Position numbers and translations under genes: made by a program. Below the pieces are notes generated by a model. The model saw only the letters and a program-made list of their open reading frames with translations, made no database searches and was not told where the DNA came from. DNA of 64,000 nucleotides, from assembly GCF_000143985.1 (NCBI RefSeq), contig NC_014364.1:2232001-2296000 (forward strand). The letters run 5' to 3'. This document shows positions 50,346 through 59,818 of the stretch, piece by piece; the stretch's first letter is position 1; each line of letters begins with the position of its first letter. Source of the stretch: Sediminispirochaeta smaragdinae DSM 11293 (GTDB taxonomy: Bacteria > Spirochaetota > Spirochaetia > DSM-16054 > Sediminispirochaetaceae).

Positions 50346-51263
50346 TTATATTTTCGCAAAGAGTATCCCTGTGACTATTAAGGCCAAAGCTGCAATTTTC
50401 GTCTTGGTTACCGATCGCTTTTGTAGATGGAATAGTCCCACCTGATCAATTATTAATGACATTGCTATCTGACCCAGTATAAAGACCATACTGGTTAAAA
50501 CGGAACCAAGGATTGGGATCAGTATGATATTGCCACCAACGATGATAATGCCAAATATTCCTGATAGATAGTAATAAACCGGTATACGCTGTTTGTTTTC
50601 ATCGAAGATGGGGAATTCCAGTCTTTTTTCCGAGAGTAAAATTAATGCAATCAAAATAAGTGTTCCGACAAAGAAAGAGATACATGTTGCACTTAAGATT
50701 GATCCCGTAGCATAGCGCAGTTTTGCATTAATCGCCGCTTGCAGTGGCGGTAAAGAACCTGAGAAAACCCCCATCACTATCCATCCTATTTGCGATGACC
50801 GTTTGAAATTTCCTTTCTCCTTCTGTATTAAATAGACAGCATACAGCATGATGAGGATTCCTATCACTCGTTGTGCGCTGATTACCTTTTCCGTGATACC
50901 AAATAGGCCAAAATGATCAATGATAATTCCGGCCGCCATTTGTCCTGTAATTGTTATAATTGCGGCAATAGAAGCCCCTATCTTTGAGAAGAGGAGTATA
51001 TTGGCTACGTTATAGCCTACCCCAGCCAATGCTCCACCTATGTATATGTATGCTGGATATGAAAAATCTATTCCTCCCAATAATGATGCAGGGTTAATTA
51101 TCAGGTTTAGAAGAAGTGATAACATTGTTCCTACTCCAAATGCAATGAAAGATGGCGTTAATGGGGTTTTTGAGTAAGAGCTTAAATGGCTACTAAAAGA
51201 AGCCGGAACGGGAAAAAGCATTCCTATCAGTATTCCAAATGATAGATAAAGAATCGTTTGCAT
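50346..51263 (-). CDS. DUF606 (YdcZ-like) DMT transporter, fused double copy
   Basis: A 305-residue protein with ten transmembrane segments, made of two tandem DUF606 halves. Each half has the GG(x)(x)G...ILLFSKIGAS / ILIPILGSVL and DHFGLFG / DQVGLFH marks. Single-half homologues usually work as pairs. Substrate unknown. It lies downstream of an Rrf2 gene, with a palindrome in the gap. Confidence 0.85.
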   Translation of the reverse strand: MQTILYLSFGILIGMLFPVPASFSSHLSSYSKTPLTPSFIAFGVGTMLSLLLNLIINPASLLGGIDFSYPAYIYIGGALAGVGYNVANILLFSKIGASIAAIITITGQMAAGIIIDHFGLFGITEKVISAQRVIGILIMLYAVYLIQKEKGNFKRSSQIGWIVMGVFSGSLPPLQAAINAKLRYATGSILSATCISFFVGTLILIALILLSEKRLEFPIFDENKQRIPVYYYLSGIFGIIIVGGNIILIPILGSVLTSMVFILGQIAMSLIIDQVGLFHLQKRSVTKTKIAALALIVTGILFAKI

Positions 51264-51299
51264 ACAGTGTCTCCTGATTTGTTATAAATAATGTTGTTT

Positions 51300-51333
51300 A
51301 TTACGGATATTAAAGAGTTATTATATCTGTAAT
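51300..51333. promoter_or_regulatory. Candidate Rrf2 operator before the DUF606 gene
   Basis: ATTACGGATAT and ATATCTGTAAT form an 11-bp inverted repeat with one mismatch and a 12-bp spacer, 37 bp before the ATG at 51263. The GATAT core is shared with the palindrome before the Rrf2 gene itself. Confidence 0.65.
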
Positions 51334-51355
51334 TTGATAAAAATATATATGATAC

Positions 51356-51736
51356 CTATCGAATAAGATCAGAAATCCTTGTTCCTTTCAAATCTGCTTC
51401 CATCTTTTCTTCGGCTAAAAGCATTACTTTTTTTATGCTGCATTCCTCTTCTTCATTCAAACAACATTCAAACAAGGAGGATTTTCCCTCCATGCAATGA
51501 ATGATATCTAAAAATGATATGTTCTCCCAATTCTGGGGAAGCGCATAACCTCCATGAGCACCTGAAAAAGAGCTGATAAACCCGCCTTTTACTAGTTTTG
51601 TCAAGATTTTTGACAAATACGTAGGTGAAAGATCCTGTTTTTCTGCCAAATGCTGTACACTTATGCGTTTATCCGCATTTTTTGCCATTATGAGCATTGT
51701 ATGAAGCGCATAGTTGGTTGCCTTTGTATATTTCAT
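51356..51736 (-). CDS. Rrf2-family transcriptional regulator
   Basis: A 126-residue regulator. It opens MKYTKATNYALHTMLIMAKN with the winged HTH VQHLAEKQDLSPTYLSKILT and KGGFISSFSGAHGGYAL. A cysteine cluster C...FECCLNEEEEC lies at about 85-102, where IscR and NsrR bind Fe-S. AAGGAAG supports the ATG at 51736. It probably controls itself and the DUF606 transporter in response to redox, NO or iron. Confidence 0.9.
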   Translation of the reverse strand: MKYTKATNYALHTMLIMAKNADKRISVQHLAEKQDLSPTYLSKILTKLVKGGFISSFSGAHGGYALPQNWENISFLDIIHCMEGKSSLFECCLNEEEECSIKKVMLLAEEKMEADLKGTRISDLIR

Positions 51737-51749
51737 GTGCTTCCTTAAA

Positions 51750-51799
51750 AAAAGTAGATATTGTGTATCTATAATATCTACTTTTAAAATATATGTCAA
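51750..51799 (-). promoter_or_regulatory. Rrf2 gene promoter with overlapping 13-bp palindrome
   Basis: On the minus strand TTGACA (51794-51799) and TATTAT (51771-51776) are 17 bp apart. AAAAGTAGATATT (51750-51762) and AATATCTACTTTT (51773-51785) are perfect inverted arms with a 10-bp spacer, covering the -10 and part of the spacer. Autoregulation by the Rrf2 protein is likely. Confidence 0.85.
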
Positions 51800-51835
51800 T
51801 GATGATAGAAGGCCGATTAGAATCTTTTTCTGCCG

Positions 51836-53716
51836 CTATACACTACTTGGTGTTTCTTCGGCGGTTTTGAACTGAGAAACCGAATCCGAAAGTACACCGA
51901 TTTCTTTGGAATTCTGCTCTCCCTCTTCCATGATCTCTTCTGCCTGTGATCGAATGGAATTCAAGAATTGTTCCATATTGGTGATGGTATTTCGCAGATT
52001 AATCGATAATTCGGCAAGATTGGAAGCAGAATGGGAGACATTCAGGATCTTTTCATGGGCCTCGGTAGAGGAGGTTTGGACCTTATCCGAACTGTCGATG
52101 AGCGCCGTGAGGGCTTGATCAACCTGTTGCCCCATGGTCTGTAGCGTGTATGTTATCGCGGTAATCGATTCCATTCCGCTGAGAACTTGTTCCGAATGTT
52201 CGATGATATCGATAAAGGTACTATTTGCGTGCTTGGTTGATTCTTTACTGGATACAATGGCGCTTGCAATATCATTAAGGCGGGAAGCCACACTTTCCGC
52301 ACTGTCGCTTGATCCTTTTGCAAGGGTTCTGATTTCATTGGCGACGACGGCAAAGCCCTTTCCAACCTCTCCTGCATGGGCCGCTTCGATTGAGGCGTTG
52401 ATGGCCAAAATATTGGTCCGTTCGGCAATGGTATCAATCATAGAAACTGCTTCATTAATAGCTACAGCCGCGGTGTCCGCAAGCTCAAGACTCTTTACTG
52501 CCTCACCGATACTTTTTTCTCCGGATTTTGCTGCCTTATCAAGGGCCTGCGCCGTTATCGTATAGCGTCCTGCGCTTTGGGCAATAACCTCTATCTCGCT
52601 ACTCATCCTCCGGACCGAGTCCGAAGCATCGCCTACATCCTTCGACTGCATCTGTGCAAGGTGATTCGTTCCCGCAATGAATTGTTCAAGATCATCACTG
52701 AGCTTTTGGTTTGCCTGAGCCTCTGCAGATAGCTGTTTTTCCGAGGCCGAGAGATTTTCCAGGGATATTTGGGCTTCCTTCAGCGAGTCATTGATCGTTG
52801 TAATGGAGCTGTTCATTCCGGTCCCTCTTCTCCTGGACCGGTCGACTGCTACCTGGACATTTCGGATTACCTTACTGAATTGGCTGAACAATTCGGAAAA
52901 ACTTCTTTCAAGTACCGTAACCTCATCTGGAAACCGTCGAGCAGTTATCTCGGGGATCTCCCGAAAGTCGGTTCCTGCCGAACGTTGAGCAATGTCGCTG
53001 AGCCTTGTTATCGGTCCCACAACGTTACGTATTCGCCTGAAAATCAGAAGAAACATTACCAGGGGAGCCGCAAGAAGGAAAATTAAAAGAATGATGGTCA
53101 TTTTTCGGGCGAAACTGGCATAATATGCGGTCAACTTTGTCACTGCAGAATCTATTTCGTCGATATAAGCCCCGGTCCCTACCCAAATAGTGGTTCCTGG
53201 GACCATAAGAGCTGTCCCCAGTTTTGGAAAAACCTCCTGAGGGTCGTGGTTAGGTTTCGACCAATAAAAATCCACAAACAGATCGCCGTCTCTCGCCGCT
53301 TTGTCCAAATCTCGGATGATATACTGCTTTTTATCAGGCGATTGGAGGTTCCAAAGCGATTTTCCTTCATTGGCAGGTGTCGAGCCGTGGATGATATTTT
53401 CCCCTGTTCCTGCCCGGTATGCATAAAAATAGCCGTCCGTACCAAAGCGTAAAGGCCTCACGGCCGTTCTGGCCGCTTCCAGCTTCTCTTCATCGGATCG
53501 CTCTTGATCGGCGTAGATGGATTGAATAAGAGAAGCAGCAATTTCCGTTGCACTTTTTAACTCTTTCTTATATCCGTCAAGTAATTCTTGCCGGGCTGTT
53601 GTCAGAGCGAAATTTTCGTATTGATGAAGGCCCATCGTCATGAGAAAAAATAATATGATGTAAAGAAAAAAGGATAAACCGATGATAGGCAGAGAAAGCT
53701 TTAAGCGTAATTTCAT
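51836..53716 (-). CDS. Methyl-accepting chemotaxis protein (sCache_2 sensor)
   Basis: A 626-residue chemoreceptor. A first transmembrane segment (about 10-32) is followed by a periplasmic Cache domain ([38 protein letters not shown]), a second segment (about 205-227), HAMP ([15 protein letters not shown]) and a signalling domain with the hairpin tip [21 protein letters not shown]. Small-molecule acids are usual ligands. GGAG before the ATG at 53716 supports this start over a longer one. Confidence 0.93.
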   Translation of the reverse strand: MKLRLKLSLPIIGLSFFLYIILFFLMTMGLHQYENFALTTARQELLDGYKKELKSATEIAASLIQSIYADQERSDEEKLEAARTAVRPLRFGTDGYFYAYRAGTGENIIHGSTPANEGKSLWNLQSPDKKQYIIRDLDKAARDGDLFVDFYWSKPNHDPQEVFPKLGTALMVPGTTIWVGTGAYIDEIDSAVTKLTAYYASFARKMTIILLIFLLAAPLVMFLLIFRRIRNVVGPITRLSDIAQRSAGTDFREIPEITARRFPDEVTVLERSFSELFSQFSKVIRNVQVAVDRSRRRGTGMNSSITTINDSLKEAQISLENLSASEKQLSAEAQANQKLSDDLEQFIAGTNHLAQMQSKDVGDASDSVRRMSSEIEVIAQSAGRYTITAQALDKAAKSGEKSIGEAVKSLELADTAAVAINEAVSMIDTIAERTNILAINASIEAAHAGEVGKGFAVVANEIRTLAKGSSDSAESVASRLNDIASAIVSSKESTKHANSTFIDIIEHSEQVLSGMESITAITYTLQTMGQQVDQALTALIDSSDKVQTSSTEAHEKILNVSHSASNLAELSINLRNTITNMEQFLNSIRSQAEEIMEEGEQNSKEIGVLSDSVSQFKTAEETPSSV

Positions 53717-53787
53717 GTTCGGGCTCCATATTCTCTGTATGGTCAAGTTGACGTAGTATATACAAGAAGGGGGATTTGTTGAAGTGG

Positions 53788-53816
53788 CGGAAAATAGCAA
53801 TAGTTGCTATTTTCCG
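53788..53816 (-). terminator. Hairpin after the GH20 operon
   Basis: CGGAAAATAGCAA and TTGCTATTTTCCG form a perfect 13-bp stem with a 3-nt loop, 18 nt after the GH20 stop. No long T-run follows, so it may be a message-protecting hairpin or a weak terminator. Confidence 0.6.
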
Positions 53817-53833
53817 ATATCACTCATGGTGTG

Positions 53834-55399
53834 TTACTTTTCTCGGTTTGGAGAAACCGCTTGCCGAAGCATAGAAATAATACGTATAGCTTTTTTTAGG
53901 AAGCGTATGAGCACGAACGGATCTCTCCGATACATGTTTCCGTCAATGGAAAACTCTGTTTGGAAGAAACCTTTGAGATGATCTACCCGTTTGATGAAAT
54001 CGTGTAGGTTTTTCGCCTCTGCATCCGTCCAGCAGGATTCTGCCACTGCAAGGATTCTTGGAAAGAGCTGCTTGTCCCTACTCCTTCTATCAGATATGTG
54101 TTCGCTCCACAGGGGAGCCTCGATGCCAAGAATGGCATGCTCCTGCGCCGCCTCTTTGCCGGCATGTAAGTGGCCTGTATACGCATAGGTGGCTTTTAGC
54201 GGTACTACTGCTTGTGACAGATCAAGATAGGTGGAGAAATAGTCAGACATAATGAATTTTCTTCCCCGTTTGGATTCTGCCACTGCTTTTTCGTAGGCAT
54301 TATGATATGGGAACCAGAATTGACAAATAATATCACGGGAAAGCTTCTCATCGATGCCGTCGTTCCATGTTATGAGGTTTTTCCCTTTTGCCGCTGCATA
54401 TTCCTGGAGCCTATTGGCGAACCATGTATGGAGTTCTCTGCTATTCGACAGGTGTTCTTCCTTCATACGCTCTTGGCACTTGGGGCACTCCTTCCAGCGT
54501 CTCGTCGGAATTTCATCACCGCCAATATGAATCCATGGACCTGGAAAAATATCGCAGATATAATCGATGAGTCGCTTTGAAAAGCTTAATGCGTCATCAT
54601 TGCCGAGGCACAGGAGTTCATAAAAAATGCCAGGCTCCGATGGAATGACATAGGGACCGCCGCTACATCCCAGCTCTGGATAAGCGGCAAGTAACGAAAG
54701 ACAATGGCCGGGCAGGTCGACCTCAGGTATAACGGTAATTCCTCGTTTCTCGGCATAGGAGACGATGTAATGAAGTTCTTCGGTAGTGTAAAAACCGGGA
54801 GAAGGAGCAGAAAGTCCGCCGACCTGTGATAGTAGCGGATAGTCGTTTATCTCCATTCGCCAGCCCTGATCGTCTGTGAGGTGCCAATGGAATTTGTTCA
54901 TTTTGAGATACAACATCATGTCCAGAATCCGCTCGATTTCCCCTACTGGGCAAAAATGACGAGCGGAGTCGAGCATAAAGCCTCTCCAGCGGTATAAGGG
55001 TTCATCGTACACTTTTACTGCAGGAAGCTCCGGTACTGCGGAATGAAACAGTTGTTTTATGGTTTGAACGGCGTATAAAGCACCTGTCGCGGTTTGTGCG
55101 GTAATATCGCAGATTCCGTTTGCGATTGTGATTTGATATCCTTCTGGGTGAACCATACCACTGTCATGGCAGAAATTAATGATCCCAGCTTGTGTATGCT
55201 CAAAGATAGGCAAGGCTGTATGGCTTGATATGGTCAGCCTCAAATTGTAATGGCGTTCGAGAAAGCGAAGCAGATCTTCCGCTGCGAATTCAAATCCCGG
55301 TTCTATCTGAATAAGTGAATCTGAGGAAAGCGCAAAGCGTGTCCTTTCGTCGGCTATGTTTCCATTGACTTGTGGTATGAGTGATAGGCTGTGTTTCAT
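53834..55399 (-). CDS. GH20 beta-N-acetylhexosaminidase
   Basis: A 521-residue family 20 enzyme without a signal peptide. An N-terminal GH20b domain (about 1-120) is followed by the catalytic barrel with RHFCPVGEIERILD, NKFHWHLTDDQGWR and the catalytic Asp-Glu in IHIGGDEIPTRRW (about 290). It splits terminal GlcNAc or GalNAc by substrate-assisted catalysis. Its ribosome site (AAGGAG) lies in the last codons of the permease gene. Last gene of the second sugar operon, so it probably cuts imported chitobiose-like sugars. Confidence 0.93.
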   Translation of the reverse strand: MKHSLSLIPQVNGNIADERTRFALSSDSLIQIEPGFEFAAEDLLRFLERHYNLRLTISSHTALPIFEHTQAGIINFCHDSGMVHPEGYQITIANGICDITAQTATGALYAVQTIKQLFHSAVPELPAVKVYDEPLYRWRGFMLDSARHFCPVGEIERILDMMLYLKMNKFHWHLTDDQGWRMEINDYPLLSQVGGLSAPSPGFYTTEELHYIVSYAEKRGITVIPEVDLPGHCLSLLAAYPELGCSGGPYVIPSEPGIFYELLCLGNDDALSFSKRLIDYICDIFPGPWIHIGGDEIPTRRWKECPKCQERMKEEHLSNSRELHTWFANRLQEYAAAKGKNLITWNDGIDEKLSRDIICQFWFPYHNAYEKAVAESKRGRKFIMSDYFSTYLDLSQAVVPLKATYAYTGHLHAGKEAAQEHAILGIEAPLWSEHISDRRSRDKQLFPRILAVAESCWTDAEAKNLHDFIKRVDHLKGFFQTEFSIDGNMYRRDPFVLIRFLKKAIRIISMLRQAVSPNREK

Positions 55400-55411
55400 G
55401 ATGATAATGTA

Positions 55412-56245
55412 CTACTCCTTGGAAACACCTGCGGAAAATCCCTTCGCAAGCTGGTCATGAAAAAAGAGATAGAAGACAATCATGGGGGCGGTTCCTACTA
55501 CCAGGGCTGCAAACTGTAGACCGTAATCTCTTGACATCCCTCCTGCAAAGCTATTAATGCCGACAGGCAGAGAGCGGATGGCTACCCTGCTGGTCAAGGT
55601 CAGAACCAATATGAATTCGTTCCAATTACTCAGGAATGTAAAGATAGTCATTGTCGCTATGATCGGAGTGGCGACAGGAATAATGATTTTCATGAAAATT
55701 GCAAGATAGGATGCCCCGTCGATGAGTGCAGCCTCTTCTAAAGAATCGGGGATGCCTTTTATGTAGCTTGTTGATAGAAAGATTTGGAACGGAAGCGCAA
55801 AGGCAATATAGGGAATGATCACGCCCAGACGTGTATTATCGATTCCAATCCTGGTCTCAAGGATAAATAGCGGCACAATGACAGAGTGGACGGTTACAAG
55901 GAGTCCGGTGAGATATATGCCGTATAGAAAATGCGAAGAGTGAAAATGGAATTTCGAGAAAGCATAACCGGAGGACATGGCGAAAAAAACGGTTATGATT
56001 GTGGGAACTGTTGCATAGATTATGCTGTTTAAAAAATAAATTCCCAACTTTCCCAGTCGCCATGACCTTATATAGTTCTCAACATAGAATCCGGTGGGAA
56101 AAGCAAGAGGGCTTCGAACGATCGCGGCATGAGGCTTAAAAGAACTGTACAGAAGCCACAAAAGTGGCCCGATGGTTAGTATCGAAAAGAGAATCATCAC
56201 AAAATAGGAAAAAAATTTCCAAAGATTTTTCGATTGTAACATCAC
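55412..56245 (-). CDS. Carbohydrate ABC permease (MalG type), second operon
   Basis: A 277-residue permease with six transmembrane segments and an EAA loop (SLEEAALIDGASYLAIFMKI). FHFHSSHFLYGIYLTGLLVT and GFSAGVSKE are typical. It follows the first permease by 9 nt. No ATPase gene is present. Confidence 0.92.
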   Translation of the reverse strand: MMLQSKNLWKFFSYFVMILFSILTIGPLLWLLYSSFKPHAAIVRSPLAFPTGFYVENYIRSWRLGKLGIYFLNSIIYATVPTIITVFFAMSSGYAFSKFHFHSSHFLYGIYLTGLLVTVHSVIVPLFILETRIGIDNTRLGVIIPYIAFALPFQIFLSTSYIKGIPDSLEEAALIDGASYLAIFMKIIIPVATPIIATMTIFTFLSNWNEFILVLTLTSRVAIRSLPVGINSFAGGMSRDYGLQFAALVVGTAPMIVFYLFFHDQLAKGFSAGVSKE

Positions 56246-56254
56246 TTCATTTCC

Positions 56255-57142
56255 TCACGAATATTTTCTGTCGAGGCGTCGGGAAAGTATCTGTAAAAGC
56301 AAAATCAGCCCGACACTCAGCAATACGATGATGATCGAGACTGCACTACCGAAGCCGTACTTGTAGTATTTAAAGGTGTTTGTATACATATAAATTGCAA
56401 TCACTTCGGTAAAATGGGCAGGGCCGCCTCCCGTCATGGCATAGATGAGGTCGAAAGATTTTAGGCTGCCTGTTATTGCAAATATTGTGGTGGTCATAAT
56501 GACACCTTGCATGAAAGGAAAAATAATATGAAGAAGGATTTGGCTTTCGCTTGCACCATCAATTTCGGCTGCTTCCAAGATTGATGGGGAAATTTTTTGG
56601 AGGTTTGCAAGATACATTACCATATACATGCCGGTGTACATCCAGAGAATAACAAAGAGGATGGGAATGATTGCAAGGCTCTGGTTCTCAAAAATTGAGA
56701 CAACATAGCGGGGATTATTGCTGATTTTCCGTATAATACTCGTATAGAGACCGGACGTCGAGAAAATTTGATTCCACAAAATGGCTATAACAACAGGGGA
56801 AATGGTGATTGGTAGGAAAATCATCGTCTCAAAGAATTTTTCCCGCTTTACTATTTTTCGATAAAGAATATAGGCAAGGACAAATCCAAGAGGAATTTGT
56901 CCTAAGACAGAGATTGCAACGATTAAGAGATTGTTTCGTAAACCGTGAAAGAAAATTCTATCGTGAAGGATTTCGATATAATTTTTTAACCCGACCCACT
57001 GAAGGCTACCGGAACCACTCCAGTCACTGAGGCTGATAATAAGTGAAAAAAGGATTGGAAAAAGAATAACGGATAAAAAAAGAATGAGCGGTGGTCCGGC
57101 CAGGATCCAATAGCTTATGATTTTTGTTTTTCTCTGGTTCAT
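56255..57142 (-). CDS. Carbohydrate ABC permease (MalF/UgpA type), second operon
   Basis: A 295-residue permease. It has six transmembrane segments, an EAA loop (SILEAAEIDGASESQILLHI) and YAMTGGGPAHFTEVIAIYMY. The ATG at 57142 is preferred; a GTG at 57166 falls inside a strong hairpin and has no ribosome site. Confidence 0.92.
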   Translation of the reverse strand: MNQRKTKIISYWILAGPPLILFLSVILFPILFSLIISLSDWSGSGSLQWVGLKNYIEILHDRIFFHGLRNNLLIVAISVLGQIPLGFVLAYILYRKIVKREKFFETMIFLPITISPVVIAILWNQIFSTSGLYTSIIRKISNNPRYVVSIFENQSLAIIPILFVILWMYTGMYMVMYLANLQKISPSILEAAEIDGASESQILLHIIFPFMQGVIMTTTIFAITGSLKSFDLIYAMTGGGPAHFTEVIAIYMYTNTFKYYKYGFGSAVSIIIVLLSVGLILLLQILSRRLDRKYS

Positions 57143-57165
57143 TATAATCGTTCCTGGATAAAACA

Positions 57166-57191
57166 CAGGTCGGGGAGAATACCCCGACCTG
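57166..57191 (-). promoter_or_regulatory. Perfect hairpin between binding-protein and permease genes
   Basis: CAGGTCGGGG and CCCCGACCTG form a 10-bp perfect stem with a 6-nt loop in the 60-bp gap, without a T-run. It matches in place the hairpin at 26306 in the other sugar operon. Probable differential-expression element. Confidence 0.8.
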
Positions 57192-57202
57192 CATGTATTG
57201 CG

Positions 57203-58522
57203 TTAGTTGGATCTATCGTTTTCTTTTACCCATTCCTCAAGTTTGCTTGCGACATCCTTTGGTGTGGTCAATCCAAACATCATTTCCTGAAGATCGTTAT
57301 TAAATATCCCGATTCCCTCTGCTCCGACAACAGAATCAAGAACGTATCCCATTGGGATTGAACCAACATAATTGATAAGTTTTTTTATCATGGGATCAAC
57401 ATCGTCAGGAGCCTTCAGGGTATAGGCAGGGAGCCTTCCGAACCTTTGTCTGATGGCTGAGCCTTCTGGGCCGGAATAAAACCAAATCCATTTCCAAGCT
57501 GCTTCGGCCTTCTCGCCGCTTAAATCCGAGTTCATGCCGAATCCGGTTCCTGCAACTCCCGATGCCGAACCGCTTTCGCCTTTCTGATTCGGAATATCGG
57601 GGAAAGACTCCAGGGACATGTATTCTTTCTGCTCATCGGATAGTTCCCCGACCATATTATTAACCATCCATCCGCCGTCGATGAAGTAAACGGCTCGCTC
57701 ATTCACAAAATCGTCTAGTCCCTGCATGTAGGCAAGCTGGTTTATGCCGGGAGAAAACATCTCTTTTTCATGTAAGAGATTGATAATCTCCAAGGCATGA
57801 ACAAAGACATCATCATCAAATCCTGCTCCGTCGCCTTTTACGGCCTTATCGAACCATTCCATTCCACCTGTCCGTTCTGCAAGCATACTTGCAAGACAGG
57901 ACTGCATTGGCCAGGCGTCCTTATTTGCCATTGAAATAGGGATTAACCCTGCCTTTCTAATGGTTTCTCCCTGAGCAATCAGTTCGTCCAATGTTTTGGG
58001 AAAGGCGAGTCCCAATTCTTTCAACAGCTTATTGTTTGTATACATGATTGAAGTAACGCTGATGTCCTCGGGAATCTCCCACATTTCCCCATTGGGGCCC
58101 TGTGGTTTCAAGGCAATTGAAGCAAATTCACTTTCGTGACCGGAAAACCAGGGGCGAAGGTCCTGAACATGACCCTCTGAAGTAATGTAGGCAGTTCGTT
58201 TTCCAGGATAGACAACCATCATATCCGGTAACTGACCTGAGGCTGCAAGGGTTTGTAACTTCGTGTGATAGGCTTCACCGTATCCGAATTCAAAATTTAT
58301 TTTGATATTCGGATACTCTTTATTAAACGCCTCGACCAGTGCCTGGAAATTGGGAGCCGTGGTTTTATCGGTTTGATCAAGATAATGATAAGCCGACAAG
58401 GTAATTGTATCCGATTCTTGTGTAGTTGCCTCCTCTCCTTTTTTATTACACCCCACGAGAAGAGCTGTGGTAACACAAAAGCTACATAGTACGAATAGTC
58501 GTACTATCTCTCTCTTTTTCAT
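57203..58522 (-). CDS. Sugar-binding lipoprotein (ABC, family 1), second operon
   Basis: A 439-residue binding protein, lipid-anchored by the lipobox LLVGCNKKG (Cys about 25). The mature part shows FNKEYPNIKINFEFGYGEAY, LPDMMVVYPGK and YFIDGGWMVNNMV. Given the GH20 and ROK partners, it probably binds an N-acetylhexosamine oligomer. AGGAGG lies before the ATG. Confidence 0.92.
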   Translation of the reverse strand: MKKREIVRLFVLCSFCVTTALLVGCNKKGEEATTQESDTITLSAYHYLDQTDKTTAPNFQALVEAFNKEYPNIKINFEFGYGEAYHTKLQTLAASGQLPDMMVVYPGKRTAYITSEGHVQDLRPWFSGHESEFASIALKPQGPNGEMWEIPEDISVTSIMYTNNKLLKELGLAFPKTLDELIAQGETIRKAGLIPISMANKDAWPMQSCLASMLAERTGGMEWFDKAVKGDGAGFDDDVFVHALEIINLLHEKEMFSPGINQLAYMQGLDDFVNERAVYFIDGGWMVNNMVGELSDEQKEYMSLESFPDIPNQKGESGSASGVAGTGFGMNSDLSGEKAEAAWKWIWFYSGPEGSAIRQRFGRLPAYTLKAPDDVDPMIKKLINYVGSIPMGYVLDSVVGAEGIGIFNNDLQEMMFGLTTPKDVASKLEEWVKENDRSN

Positions 58523-58578
58523 GACCTTCCTCCTTTTTATTCTTTTATCCCGTAGCTTTGTAGCCGGGATAGAAATTG

Positions 58579-59745
58579 CTATTCCTCCATGAAGTAAAGT
58601 GGTTGTATCTTTGGCCGGCTGGAAGGTTCATCCAAAGCTTCCAGATTCATAAATACCCTATCAAGGATAAGTCCGGCTGCGCCAAAGGCTACAGCTTGAT
58701 GCCCCAAGGCCGAGAATTGAATTTCACAACGGGGAGGTGCCGTGGTAAGAGTATTGGCACGAAGCTCCTCATTCAGCATGGTGGAAATAAAAGATTTAAA
58801 CTCTTCAATATCTCCGCCAATAAAAAGGTTTCCAATATCAAGGGTGTTCACTAAGAAGGCGACGTTACGGCAAAGCTCCCGAATATACTCTTGTAACGCG
58901 GCTCTGTCTTTCGCCAGGGGAAGTACATCGGAGTCATGCTTCCAACGTATCTGAGCAGAACTGTTGGGATCATCATTCAGCAGGCTTTTGAATTCACCGG
59001 CCGAGCTATAGGTTCCATGGTATATTTTTCCGTTGAAACCAAAGCCCAATCCGATTGTGGGACGCGGCAATTCTTCCTCGGAAGAACAGTATTTCCAGAA
59101 TTCGATGAGGAGAAATAAGAAATTCTTTACTTGATGTTTTCTACGGAAGACCACTTCTCCCCAGGCCCCGCAGTTTGCATCATTTTCAATGATGATGGGT
59201 ATGTCACAGTGTGAGGCAACTTCCCTGTTGAAATCAAAAGGTGCATGGAAATCCAAAAAAACGGAGTGTTCTATGATTTGCTTGCCTGCGTCAATGATAC
59301 CGGAAAATCCAAGACCTATCCCCAACAATGTCCTATTAAGTCTTGTTTCTTCCTGTTTCAGGCTTTTTATGAGTGCCAGTATATCAGAACTAAAACTTTC
59401 TGCAGAGAATTGTTGTTTCACAGTGCGGGAAAAAAGAACCCTTCCCTCTATGTCGATAGCAAGCAGGAGCACCGAATCACAACGAATTTCCATCCCTACG
59501 ACATAAAGCCAGTCACTGTTGAGGAATAACTTTGTGGCTTTCCTTCCGCCCTTCGGCCCCGGGTCCATTTCGGGACCTTCACTGATAACCTCTTTTTTTA
59601 TAAGCTCATCGATAATGCTGCTTATGCTGGATTTTGTTAATCCAAGACGCTGAGCAAGAGCCGCCCGGCTGAGACCGCCGTGGATCCACATTTCACGAAT
59701 GACACGAGAGGAATTTATTATCCTTGTTCTTTTGGGCTGTCCCAT
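58579..59745 (-). CDS. ROK-family repressor of the GH20 operon
   Basis: A 388-residue ROK regulator. A winged HTH (SRAALAQRLGLTKSSISSII, about 28-47) is joined to a ROK domain (GIGLGFSGIIDAG, IENDANCGAWGEV, GLGFGFNGKIYHGTYSSAGE). The usual CxCGxxGC zinc motif is absent, so this lineage has lost the zinc site. It lies at the head of the operon, 56 bp before the binding-protein gene. Confidence 0.9.
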   Translation of the reverse strand: MGQPKRTRIINSSRVIREMWIHGGLSRAALAQRLGLTKSSISSIIDELIKKEVISEGPEMDPGPKGGRKATKLFLNSDWLYVVGMEIRCDSVLLLAIDIEGRVLFSRTVKQQFSAESFSSDILALIKSLKQEETRLNRTLLGIGLGFSGIIDAGKQIIEHSVFLDFHAPFDFNREVASHCDIPIIIENDANCGAWGEVVFRRKHQVKNFLFLLIEFWKYCSSEEELPRPTIGLGFGFNGKIYHGTYSSAGEFKSLLNDDPNSSAQIRWKHDSDVLPLAKDRAALQEYIRELCRNVAFLVNTLDIGNLFIGGDIEEFKSFISTMLNEELRANTLTTAPPRCEIQFSALGHQAVAFGAAGLILDRVFMNLEALDEPSSRPKIQPLYFMEE

Positions 59746-59786
59746 GGCTATATCCAGTTAGTTCGTTTTTGTACCAACCTCGTAAA

Positions 59787-59815
59787 AGTATATGACCTAT
59801 CTGCTCATCTGTCAA
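59787..59815 (-). promoter_or_regulatory. Consensus promoter of the ROK-GH20 operon
   Basis: On the minus strand TTGACA (59810-59815) and TATACT (59787-59792) are 17 bp apart. Just after the -10 come GGTTGGTAC and ACGAACTAAC (59764-59783), a loose palindrome that ends like the XylR-type half-site and may be the ROK operator. Confidence 0.8.
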
Positions 59816-59818
59816 GCA

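Noticed and set aside
57143-57166. GTG start for the first permease of the GH20 operon
   Set aside because: The GTG lies within the perfect hairpin at 57166-57191 and has no ribosome site; ATG at 57142 is the normal family start.
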